Shown: positions 1 through 11,971 of the stretch, in pieces | How positions within the stretch are numbered: the stretch's first letter is position 1 | Layout of the letters: each line of letters opens with the position of its first letter | NCBI RefSeq assembly: GCF_039655865.1 | Contig: NZ_JBBYXL010000003.1 | Coordinates: forward strand, 1-64,000 | Source: Prosthecobacter sp. SYSU 5D2 | GTDB taxonomy: Bacteria; Verrucomicrobiota; Verrucomicrobiia; Verrucomicrobiales; Verrucomicrobiaceae | Reading direction: 5' to 3' | DNA length: 64,000 nucleotides | The notes under the pieces: generated by a model | What the model was told of the DNA's origin: nothing | Databases searched by the model: none | Seen by the model: only the letters and a program-made list of their open reading frames with translations | Program-made: the position numbers and the translations under genes

Positions 1-228
1 CACTGCCTGCTCTCTGAAATCATTGCTGTATCGTTTGCGGATCACGGTTCTCATAGTGCTTGTCCCTTATTTTGTGGTCCAGGATTTTAGCGCACCTCAG
101 ATGGAGAGAAGGCGGGCCCAGGGTTGCCCTCGATTGACTCGCGCTAACCCTTCGCTGTGATACGATAGCCCGTTGGGCTTTGGGATGCGGCCGGGTGCTT
201 GTCATTCGATCTGTGGACAAGCTGAGGC

Positions 229-1414
229 TCAGCGGGAGGCAGCGGCACTCCACTCGTCGAGCTTCTGCTTCAGCAGTTCCTTGGAGGGCAGGTAGAGCTG
301 ATACTCTTTGGCGTGGATGTTGGTGTCTTTCGGCAGGGTAAGCTCGACGACGGTCTTTTTGGCGGATTTGCAGAGCAGGAGGCCGATGGTGGGGTTTTCG
401 TCGGGGAGCTTCACCTCGCGGTCGTAGTAGTTCACATACATTTGCATCTGGCCGAGGTCCTGATGCGAGAGCTTGTCCAGCTTGAGATCAATGATGACGT
501 AGCAGCGGAGAAGACGGTTGTAGAAGACGAGGTCCACAAAGTAGTGGTCCTCATCAAAGGTGAAGCGCTTCTGGCGGGCCTCAAAGAGGAAGCCTTTGCC
601 GAGTTCGAGGAGGAAGTGCTCCAGACGATTGATGATGGCCTGCTCGAGGTCGCTCTCGGAGTAGCTGGCTTTTTCATCCAGTCCGAGGAACTCGAGTACG
701 AGCGGCTCCTTCAGCAAATCCTCCGGCCTGACAATGACCTGGCCTTCTTTGGCGAGCTTGCGGATGCCTGCCTTGTCCCGGCTGAGGGCGAGGCGCTCGT
801 AGAGGCAGGAGGCTTTTTGGCGTTTGAGTTCGCGAACATCCCAGTCCGCCTGCCGGGATTCAATTTCGTAAAAGCTGCGTTCGTCCGGATCTTTGATGGT
901 CATGAGCACGACGTAGTGCGACCAACTGAGGGTGAATGGAGATTTCCCAGACCGTGTCTGGCAAATTGGAGCGGGTAGTAATTTCCCAGACACTGTCTGG
1001 GAAATCTCGGACGGTTCGGATTTTTCAGACAGTGTCTGAAGAATCTCGGGACTGCCCAATTTTTCAGACACTGTCTGAAAAATCTGAGTACGGTCCTGCC
1101 AAGTGAGAAAGAACCGCCTCATGTGAGACAGATTCACGGCTGAGAACCCTCTCCCGAACTCCTCCGTGAGCCTAGCGGACAGCTCCTTCAGCAACTCAGT
1201 GCCATACGCCGCGCTTCGCTCCTTTTTGCTCGTGCTCGACAATGCGGCGGCCGATTTCGAAGTTGGTCATCACCTGGAAGGTGTCCACGACGGTGGACAC
1301 ACCGCGCCGTGCACTCTGGATGAGCTGCCGGACCTCGGTGAGAAGGGGAGTGAGGCCGTCCGGTTTGGTTTTAACCGGGGTGGTCGCTTTTTTGGAGCCG
1401 GACGGCTTTTTCAT
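229..1414 (-). pseudogene. DUF1016/YhcG-type PDDEXK nuclease, frameshifted
   Basis: This gene encodes a DUF1016 (YhcG) family protein, a predicted PDDEXK nuclease family common in accessory DNA whose cellular role is poorly defined. Translation from the ATG at 1414 gives the family's N-terminal part (LLTEVRQLIQSARRG, then FEIGRRIVEHEQKGAKR) and then stops. The rest continues in another frame from about 1214 (AAYGTELLKELSARL onward) to the stop at 229, including the C-terminal nuclease-like segment DLVFYNRLLRCYVIIDLK. The join KR/AAYGTEL would be restored by adding back one GC pair in the GCGC run near 1208-1216, so a 2-bp loss is likely, either real or a sequencing error. The ATG lies 4 bases after the thiC stop, so the two genes are probably cotranscribed. 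Between the two domains sits a 39-bp-period palindrome array (see separate entry). Confidence 0.8.
942..1083. repeat. Four 25-bp palindromes at exact 39-bp period inside the DUF1016 gene
   Basis: Four near-perfect palindromes lie at 942-966, 981-1005, 1020-1044 and 1059-1083. Their starts are exactly 39 bases apart, separated by unlike 14-base spacers. The shared core is CAGACANTGTCTG, flanked by TTTCC/GGAAA or TTTTT/AAAAA arms. The 981 and 1059 copies are palindromic to the ends; the 942 and 1020 copies have one or two mismatches. On the coding (minus) strand each copy encodes a version of QT(V/L/R)S(E/G)K, giving a 13-residue protein repeat just before the conserved SWSHY motif. The period is a multiple of three, so the reading frame survives expansion. 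Confidence 0.92.
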
Positions 1415-1417
1415 GGA

Positions 1418-3607
<2,190 letters not shown>

Positions 3608-3716
3608 CGTAACAGAAGAGGATATACGGGACCGGGCGCGGTTTCGTCAAAGCGTATTTCAGAAAGGATCGGTTAAGTTTATGAAAATTATAGTTTGCTC
3701 TTGAAATAAAGTGGTT

Positions 3717-5099
3717 ATGAAGGCAAAATTATACACCTTTATGAACAAGCTGCTGACACGATTCCTCCGCCGGGGCTCACTGGTGGCGATGGGAATGCTG
3801 TGTCTTAGCTCCGGGGCGAGGGCGGATTTGATCGGTGACTGGAACAGCCAGGTGCTGGGTGCGATCCAGGCTGAGTCCGATCTGGGGCCGGAGGCGGCGC
3901 GCAGTCTGGCGATGCTGCATACGGCAATTTACAATGCCGTGGAGGGCATCGCGGGAGATCACCATGTTTTCACCAGTGGCACTTACACGGGGCCGTCTTC
4001 ATCGGCAGCCGCGGGGGCGTCACTGGATGCGGCGGCGGCATCGGCTGCTTTTACGCTTTTGCAGGGGCTTTACCCCAGCCTGACGGGAGACTTTGCGACG
4101 CTCTATTCGGCGCAGCTCTCAGGCATCGCCGACAGCCAGTCGAAGCTGGACGGCATTAACTTTGGGACGGTCGTGGCGAATGACATCCTCAACTGGCGCT
4201 CCAATGACGGGGCCAGCAATGCGGCGGATCCGGGACTTTATACGGAAGTAGGATCGGTGGGCTACTGGCAGCCGCCAGGCCCGGGAGAGCCTGCGGTGCC
4301 GGGCTGGCGCAATGTGACGACTTTTGGCATCAGCGGCCTGGCTGGATATACGGGCAGCCTGCCGGCGACGATTGAGACCTACATCCAGTCGGCACAGTAT
4401 GCGGCGGACTACAACCAGGTGAAGGAGCTAGGCTCCGGGACGAGCGGGACACGCACGCCAGACCAGCTCAGCGCGGCCTACTTTTGGTCCGGCACCGCAG
4501 GGTCCAATGGCACGGCGGGGATGTGGAACCAGATCGCCCAGACGGTGGCGGCCAGTGAAGGGCTGGGCCTGCAGGATACCGCGCGGCTGTATGCAGCCCT
4601 GAATGTGGCCATGGCGGATGCGGCGATTGTAGCCTGGGAGACGAAGTATGATGTGGACTTCTGGAGCCCGCTGCTGGCCATCGTGAATGGCGAGGCGGAC
4701 GGAAACGGGCTGACGCTCGGAGATGAAACCTGGACGGCGCTTCTGGAGCAGTTGAACTCCCCGGCGTATTTCTCTGAGCAAAGCGCGCTAAGTGCGGCCG
4801 CTGCGGAAGTTCTGGCGTCGTTCTTTGGTGATGAGGTGGCCTTCAGCCTGATGGTGAATGTGGATGGCAATGACATCACGCGGTTCTTTGATTCCTTCAG
4901 CGAAGCGGCAGAGGAGGCAGGCCAGAGCCAAATCTGGGGTGGCGTGAGCTATGGCACCGGCCATACCGATGCGGCAGCGTCTGGAGCAGCGGTGGGCAAT
5001 GCGATTCTCGACAGCCACTTTGCGCCGGTGCCGGAGCCTTCCGGTATGATGCTGGTGCTGCTGGGAGCGGGCTTTTTCATCGGGAGACGCCGGAGGTAG
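3717..5099 (+). CDS. PEP-CTERM vanadium-haloperoxidase-like protein with degenerate active site
   Basis: The 460-residue product belongs by overall pattern to the secreted vanadium-dependent haloperoxidase/PAP2 family. It has a signal peptide (LVAMGMLCLSSGARA) and a C-terminal sorting signal, PEP followed by a hydrophobic helix and RRRR, expected to anchor it for exosortase processing. The usual vanadate/phosphate-binding residues appear to be gone. The family's WRP before AIR reads WSPLLAIV (about residue 315), SGHS reads SEQS (about 352), and the SRIYGGIH segment reads SQIWGGVS (about 403). Only the lysine of TKYDVDFW remains. A GHTDAAASGAA stretch follows. It may be a structural or binding pseudoenzyme. 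ATG 3717 was chosen over GTG 3711; ATG 3741 is also possible. Confidence 0.8.
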   Translation: MKAKLYTFMNKLLTRFLRRGSLVAMGMLCLSSGARADLIGDWNSQVLGAIQAESDLGPEAARSLAMLHTAIYNAVEGIAGDHHVFTSGTYTGPSSSAAAGASLDAAAASAAFTLLQGLYPSLTGDFATLYSAQLSGIADSQSKLDGINFGTVVANDILNWRSNDGASNAADPGLYTEVGSVGYWQPPGPGEPAVPGWRNVTTFGISGLAGYTGSLPATIETYIQSAQYAADYNQVKELGSGTSGTRTPDQLSAAYFWSGTAGSNGTAGMWNQIAQTVAASEGLGLQDTARLYAALNVAMADAAIVAWETKYDVDFWSPLLAIVNGEADGNGLTLGDETWTALLEQLNSPAYFSEQSALSAAAAEVLASFFGDEVAFSLMVNVDGNDITRFFDSFSEAAEEAGQSQIWGGVSYGTGHTDAAASGAAVGNAILDSHFAPVPEPSGMMLVLLGAGFFIGRRRR

Positions 5100-5189
5100 G
5101 CAGCTCCAGCGGGCCGTCGAAACCTTGAGGCCGCGCTGCTTCTTTAACCCCTCGTTCCCGCGCTGGGACATGGCGGGCCGCTATGGCGT

Positions 5190-5223
5190 CACCCCGTATT
5201 CGCGACTTGTCGAATACGGGGTG
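5190..5223. terminator. Perfect 13-bp inverted repeat between convergent genes
   Basis: CACCCCGTATTCG at 5190-5202 is exactly complementary to CGAATACGGGGTG at 5211-5223, with an 8-base loop. It sits between the convergent ends of the PEP-CTERM gene and katG, where a bidirectional terminator would be expected. Neither side has a clear T run, so termination is inferred from position and stem strength. Confidence 0.55.
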
Positions 5224-5258
5224 AGTCTCCGGGAGGTTTGTGTCAGATTATCCGCCAA

Positions 5259-7634
<2,376 letters not shown>

Positions 7635-7720
7635 TTAATACCTGGAAAATTTCGTTTCGTCCATAAGTGCGTAACGGAAGAACCTGGTGAACTGCCAGGA
7701 GAAGCCGGGATCTCTGCCTG

Positions 7721-8203
7721 TTATTTGAGATCGTCCAGTCCAGCACCCGCGTCCCTGTCTCCCGGCAGATTTCCTTTCGCATCGCAGGGCCGAACGCTGA
7801 CGACCACCCCTCTGCTTGCGCGGATCCAACCGGCGAATTCGCCTCCGATGGCGGAGTCAAACCGGACTTCAAAGGCATTGCCGGGCGTGCACTGATCTGT
7901 AGGCGTGAAAAAAAGCTCAAAGAGAATATTCGTTCCGCAGACTCTCTCGCACGCTTCCAATCCGCTGAGGTCTGCTTCAAGAACGCCGAAAAACCGGAAG
8001 GTGACGCGATGATTCCGGTCACATTTGAAATACCCTTGTTCATCAACCTCTCGAGTCATGTTCCAGCCGTGGATCTCACATTCAAACACCCCGTTGGTCA
8101 GCGCAAATGAGAGCAGATAAGCATCATGGAACATTGGCCAGCGGCCGAAGGCCTGAAGGACAAGTTCATGGTTGGCCAGGTAAGCTGGAACAGGAAGCGA
8201 CAC
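7721..8203 (-). CDS. Imm50-like small protein
   Basis: This 160-residue cytoplasmic protein resembles the Imm50 family as remembered: an N-terminal WP-FHDA motif (here FGRWPMFHDAYLLSF), an EIHGWNMTREVDEQGYF segment, and VTFRFFGVLEADLSGLE. Imm50 proteins are predicted immunity factors of polymorphic toxin systems, but many copies are found alone. No toxin gene is seen next to it, so a role in immunity is not shown here. The start is GTG at 8203; a nearby ATG is out of frame. Expression is separate from katG, which lies 167 bases downstream on the same strand. Confidence 0.5.
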   Translation of the reverse strand: MSLPVPAYLANHELVLQAFGRWPMFHDAYLLSFALTNGVFECEIHGWNMTREVDEQGYFKCDRNHRVTFRFFGVLEADLSGLEACERVCGTNILFELFFTPTDQCTPGNAFEVRFDSAIGGEFAGWIRASRGVVVSVRPCDAKGNLPGDRDAGAGLDDLK

Positions 8204-8350
8204 TGCTCATACCTGAGAGTGAGACATGGCTTGAGTCAAGTCATGGAAACATGCACCTGACCAAGATCGGCAATGGCAATGAAAAAGTCCTGGCTCTCCC
8301 CCCTCTTTTCTGGACATACTCAGGAGCATCAGTCTCCGCCCTTTCACTCC

Positions 8351-8863
8351 ATGAAGTCTCTTTCCCTTTTCTTGTCTTCCGCTCTCTTGCTTTGCACCTC
8401 AGGCTGCCAGACGGCTCCTGAGAAAGAGGCCGCTACCAAGCCCCTCCCGCAGCCAGCGGAACGTGTGGCGGATGTGGCGGCTGAGAGCACCAAACCGATG
8501 GTGTCTGCCTCTGGCGTGGTGACGACGGCGAGCGGGCTGCAATACCGGGTGCTGAAGTCTGGACCTGCTGGGGGGCGCTCACCCACTTTCTTTGACTCCG
8601 TGATGGTTCACTACCACGGCACGCTCACGAATGGCACGGTGTTCGACAGTTCCATGGAACGGGGGCAACCTGCGACGTTTGGAGTGGGCCAGGTGATCGC
8701 CGGCTGGACGGAGGCGCTCAAGCTCATGAAGCCGGGTGATAAGTGGCAGCTTTACATCCCTTCTCAGCTGGCCTACGGCAGTCAGGCGGTGGGCGGCAAG
8801 ATTCCTGCAAACAGCGATTTGATCTTCCAGGTGGAGCTACTGCAGATTGTGGGAGGAATGTAA
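8351..8863 (+). CDS. FKBP-type peptidyl-prolyl isomerase lipoprotein
   Basis: The 170-residue product is an FKBP-fold cis-trans prolyl isomerase likely attached to the outer or inner membrane facing the periplasm. ATG 8351 gives a lipoprotein signal (LLLCTSGC, cysteine at about residue 19), followed by a proline- and alanine-rich linker. The C-terminal FKBP domain starts near residue 55. It has the family signatures VMVHYHGTLTNGTVFDSS, FGVGQVIAGWTEAL, MKPGDKWQLYIPSQLAYG and IPANSDLIFQVELL. It resembles Mip/FkpA-type folding helpers. The upstream in-frame extension to 8273 lacks a signal sequence and was rejected. Confidence 0.93.
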   Translation: MKSLSLFLSSALLLCTSGCQTAPEKEAATKPLPQPAERVADVAAESTKPMVSASGVVTTASGLQYRVLKSGPAGGRSPTFFDSVMVHYHGTLTNGTVFDSSMERGQPATFGVGQVIAGWTEALKLMKPGDKWQLYIPSQLAYGSQAVGGKIPANSDLIFQVELLQIVGGM

Positions 8864-8917
8864 GTTTTTGGCTGCTGGAAAAGGAGCGTTGGATTCGTTT
8901 ACATGTCAGTGACTGTC

Positions 8918-9646
8918 ATGAAAACCATCCTGCCCCTGCTTCTCGCCTCTCTCATTTTCAGCGCCAATGCGGCGGATGAGGGTTTTGTTTCCTTGTTCAA
9001 CGGGAAGGACCTGACGCACTGGACGGTGCCGGAGGGTGACAATGGTCACTGGAAGGTGTTGGACGGTGTGATTGACTATGATGCTTGCAGCGAAGCACCG
9101 GCGAAGGACAAGAACCTCTGGACGGTGAAGGAGTATGGGGACTTCACGCTGAAGATTGACTGGCGGCTGAAGGAGACGACGGGGCTTTATCCGATGCCGG
9201 TGGTGCTGCCGGATGGGACGCACAAGCTGGATGATGAGGGCAAGGAGATCAAAATCCCGACGCCAAATGCGGACTCCGGCATCTACCTGCGCGGGGTGGG
9301 CAAATCGCAGATTAACATCTGGTGCTGGCCGATCGGTTCAGGGGAAGTGTATGGCTACCGGATGGACAAGACGATGCCACCAGAAGTGCGTGCGGGGGTG
9401 ACGCCGAAGGTGAGGGCGGACAAGCCGGTCGGTGAGTGGAACACCTTTGAGATCACGATGAAGGGCGACCGGCTGACGGTCGTGCTGAACGGACAGACGG
9501 TGATTGACCAGGCGCAGTTGCCCGGTGTTCCTGCCCAAGGGAAGCTGGGCTTGCAGCATCACGGTGGCAAGAACGCGACGACCGGGGAGCTTTCACCAGC
9601 ATCGAGTTTGATCCAGTTTCGGAATATTTCGATTCGGGAATATTGA
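8918..9646 (+). CDS. Secreted DUF1080 (3-keto-disaccharide hydrolase-like) protein
   Basis: This 242-residue protein begins with a signal peptide (MKTILPLLLASLIFSANAAD) and then the DUF1080 core typical of Verrucomicrobia and Planctomycetes: FVSLFNGKDLTHWTV, GHWKVLDGVIDYD, FTLKIDWRLKE, NADSGIYLRGVGKSQINIW, and WNTFEITMKGDRLTVVLNGQ. The fold is concanavalin-like. Some members hydrolyse 3-keto-glycosides, and others may only bind sugar. It is one of four such proteins in the window. A start at 8903 would add five residues. It has its own position between the FKBP gene and a convergent enzyme gene, with a REP-like pair downstream. Confidence 0.9.
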   Translation: MKTILPLLLASLIFSANAADEGFVSLFNGKDLTHWTVPEGDNGHWKVLDGVIDYDACSEAPAKDKNLWTVKEYGDFTLKIDWRLKETTGLYPMPVVLPDGTHKLDDEGKEIKIPTPNADSGIYLRGVGKSQINIWCWPIGSGEVYGYRMDKTMPPEVRAGVTPKVRADKPVGEWNTFEITMKGDRLTVVLNGQTVIDQAQLPGVPAQGKLGLQHHGGKNATTGELSPASSLIQFRNISIREY

Positions 9647-9709
9647 TTAGGCGGCTGCACCGCGATGAAATGAAGGCGTGCCGGAGTGCTTGCGGTCCTT
9701 TAAAATGAT

Positions 9710-9834
9710 GCGGGCACTCCTGCCTGCAGAGCTAGGGCCTGTTAAGCTACGGGAGCAGATGGAAGCGCCCTCTTTGGCCTGACAGGAACACGGGGGCAGG
9801 TAACCTTCGAAGAATCGCGGGCAGGAGTGCCCGC
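9710..9834. repeat. Pair of REP-like palindromes in inverted orientation
   Basis: An 18-base unit at 9710-9727 and its reverse complement at 9817-9834 differ at one base. Each unit is itself a small hairpin: GCGGGCA, a four-base loop, then TGCCCGC (TGCCTGC in the left copy). The pair flanks about 90 bases between the convergent DUF1080 gene and the HAD/glycosidase gene. This is the arrangement of a BIME-type repetitive extragenic palindrome; transcription-end protection or folding is possible. Confidence 0.75.
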
Positions 9835-9845
9835 AGTACTTTTAG

Positions 9846-11918
9846 TCAGGCTTCGTCGAGGCCAACTTCGTGGCAGGCGAGGATGAATTCGGCGGCGGAC
9901 CAGGCCTGGTAGGCTTTGCCCATGGGGTTGCCGGTGCGGGCGTGGGCCCATTCGTTGAATTCCCACTCGGCCTGGACACCGCGCTGGTTGATGCGGGCGA
10001 GCTTGAGAAGCTCCTGGAGGGCCAGGGGGCGCATGCCGAGACGGGTGATGTATTGCACCCACTTTGCACCGATGAAGGGCCAGATGCCGCCGTTGTGGTA
10101 ATGGTGGGGGAGGTTGAGCAAATTGACGGCGTAGTAGGGCTTCCAGTCGGGATCGCCGGGGGCCACCACAGGGTAGAGATTGGTGACGGGGAAAGGTTCA
10201 TTAACCCCGACACCCCACATGAAACGGAAGGAATGGCGTGCGCGCTCGACATCCAAAACGTTGAAGAGGAAGGCGAGGAGGTTGCCATAGACATCGCAGC
10301 GCCAGTTGAAGTCAAAGGGGGTGACCTGGGCGAGGAGGTAAGCGGTATCGCCAAGGCTGAACTGCATGTCCGCAAAGGTCCGGGTGCTGTTGGGACTGAG
10401 GGCGGTGGTGGGCCAGAAACGCTGGAGGATGGCCATCTTGATACTCTGCGACCAGCGGAGGTATTCACCGGCGCGTTTGCCCTGGCCAAGCGCTTCAAGC
10501 AGGCGGCCAAAGGCGATGTTGGCGCGGTACCATATGACCTGGTCAACGAGGACGTTATACGAGCGCCCAAAGAGATCCGTCCAGTCGCCCGCTTCGGGAA
10601 TTTCAATCAGGGCATCGTAATTGGAATCATGCGCAGTGAGCCAGTCCATGGCCTTCTGGAGGGCGGGGAGATGCTCGCGAATGAAGGAGGTCTCTTTGGT
10701 GACGCGGAAGTATTCATACGCGGCGATGATGACCCAGAGGCCGCCATCAATGGAGCAGATGCCGCCGACGCCGGAGTAATCTGGTACGCCGTCTTCAATG
10801 CGTACATTGGCCGGGATCTGACCATGAGGGGAGGCGTGACTGAGAAGAGTGCGGAGGGTCTCGCGCTGACAGTCGCGGATGGCAACGTCATCCAGGCTGA
10901 GGGAGGCAATGACGGTGATCGCACCGTCGCGGGCCCAGACGCTGCGGTAGTTGGCATCGGTGCCGCGGGTCTCGTTGTCTTCCAGCGAACAGGCGGAGAA
11001 ACCCAGAGGGGTGATGTTCTTTTTGAGAGCCTCCACGGCTTTGCGCTGGGCGAGCTGGAGATAGGCGCGGTCCTCCGGGGTAAGGGCCTCAGGTGAGGCC
11101 TCATTGAGGATCTGACGCATCTCCGGCTCGAAGTGTTTTTCCCGGGGATCTTCGGCGGCTTCAAGACTGCAAACGGAAGGAACGATGCCGTAGTGAAGGA
11201 GACCCTCCAGGACACCATCTGCGCAGATACTTTGGGCACGGTAGCAGGGAAGTCCGAGCGTGGCCTCCACCAGCTCAGGCTGCGAGTTTTCCACCACGAT
11301 GCCCCGGACGCCGGGGATCTGGAACATGGCGCTATCATTACCCGAGTCTCCAGCAACGAGGGCTTCGTAGCTGGGGATCTGGAGGTGCTTGAGTAGCCAT
11401 TCCAGCGCATTGCCTTTGTTAGCGTATTTGGGAAGGACGTCGAGATCGCGGCTGCTGGAATACACGACCATGGTTTCGAGTCCGGCCTCGGAAAGTGCGC
11501 TTTCGAGGGCGGTGATCTGCTCAGGCGTGGCCTGATGGAGATACCAGCTTGATTTGAAGGCATTTTGATACTGGCTGGGCTGTTTGACGGCACTGGTCAT
11601 GCTGAGGACGACTTGCTCAGCCCGGGCACGGTCCCAGTTTTCGCTCATGATCTCGGCGAACTCGCGCATGACGGCGCGGCGGTGCATGTCATAGATCATG
11701 GTGCCGACACCGCAGATAAGGTACTGAGGGGTGGGGAGATCCGAACGTTGGATGGTGCGGAGGGCGTCCTGGAGGAGGCGTCCGGTGTTATAAACGAGGG
11801 TGGGGCGTCGGTCTTCAGGCATGGTTTCCCAGACCTGCTTGAAAAGCATGGTGGAGTCCGGTTTGCCGAGGAGGGTGCCATCAAGGTCGGAGCAGAGGAG
11901 CTTGAGATTGGGGCTCAT
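9846..11918 (-). CDS. Fusion of HAD sugar-phosphatase and glycosidase-like (alpha/alpha)6 domain
   Basis: The 690-residue product joins two enzymes. Residues 1-250 form a HAD-IIB phosphatase like sucrose-phosphate or mannosylfructose-phosphate phosphatase, with motif I CSDLDGTLLG, motif II YNTGR, the lysine of NKGNALEWLL and motif IV GDSGNDSAM. Residues from about 265 look like an amylo-alpha-1,6-glucosidase/GH100-type helical barrel: NYRSVWARDGAITVIAS, CSIDGGLWVIIAAYEYF, AGDWTDLFGRSYNVL and HHYHNGGIWPFIGAKW. The enzyme therefore could both finish synthesis of a sugar and hydrolyse it. It follows the GT4 synthase gene by 53 bases on the same strand, as expected for a synthase-phosphatase pair. 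Substrate is not decided by the sequence. No signal peptide is present, so it is cytoplasmic. Confidence 0.85.
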   Translation of the reverse strand: MSPNLKLLCSDLDGTLLGKPDSTMLFKQVWETMPEDRRPTLVYNTGRLLQDALRTIQRSDLPTPQYLICGVGTMIYDMHRRAVMREFAEIMSENWDRARAEQVVLSMTSAVKQPSQYQNAFKSSWYLHQATPEQITALESALSEAGLETMVVYSSSRDLDVLPKYANKGNALEWLLKHLQIPSYEALVAGDSGNDSAMFQIPGVRGIVVENSQPELVEATLGLPCYRAQSICADGVLEGLLHYGIVPSVCSLEAAEDPREKHFEPEMRQILNEASPEALTPEDRAYLQLAQRKAVEALKKNITPLGFSACSLEDNETRGTDANYRSVWARDGAITVIASLSLDDVAIRDCQRETLRTLLSHASPHGQIPANVRIEDGVPDYSGVGGICSIDGGLWVIIAAYEYFRVTKETSFIREHLPALQKAMDWLTAHDSNYDALIEIPEAGDWTDLFGRSYNVLVDQVIWYRANIAFGRLLEALGQGKRAGEYLRWSQSIKMAILQRFWPTTALSPNSTRTFADMQFSLGDTAYLLAQVTPFDFNWRCDVYGNLLAFLFNVLDVERARHSFRFMWGVGVNEPFPVTNLYPVVAPGDPDWKPYYAVNLLNLPHHYHNGGIWPFIGAKWVQYITRLGMRPLALQELLKLARINQRGVQAEWEFNEWAHARTGNPMGKAYQAWSAAEFILACHEVGLDEA

Positions 11919-11971
11919 GGAGGAATGAGGGAACGAAAACTAATGACGAATTTCGAATGACTGGAATTTGA

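Noticed and set aside
20-253. 77-codon minus-strand frame at the window start
   Set aside because: No recognisable motif and arginine/serine-rich composition; nothing else was seen in 1-228.
942-1083. CRISPR-like array (25-bp repeats, regular spacing)
   Set aside because: Spacers are only 14 bases, the repeats are full palindromes, they lie inside an open reading frame that encodes a protein repeat, and no cas genes are present.
9870-11096. 408-codon open frame antisense to the HAD/glycosidase fusion
   Set aside because: It is the complement of a protein with clear HAD motifs; no start context or family features.
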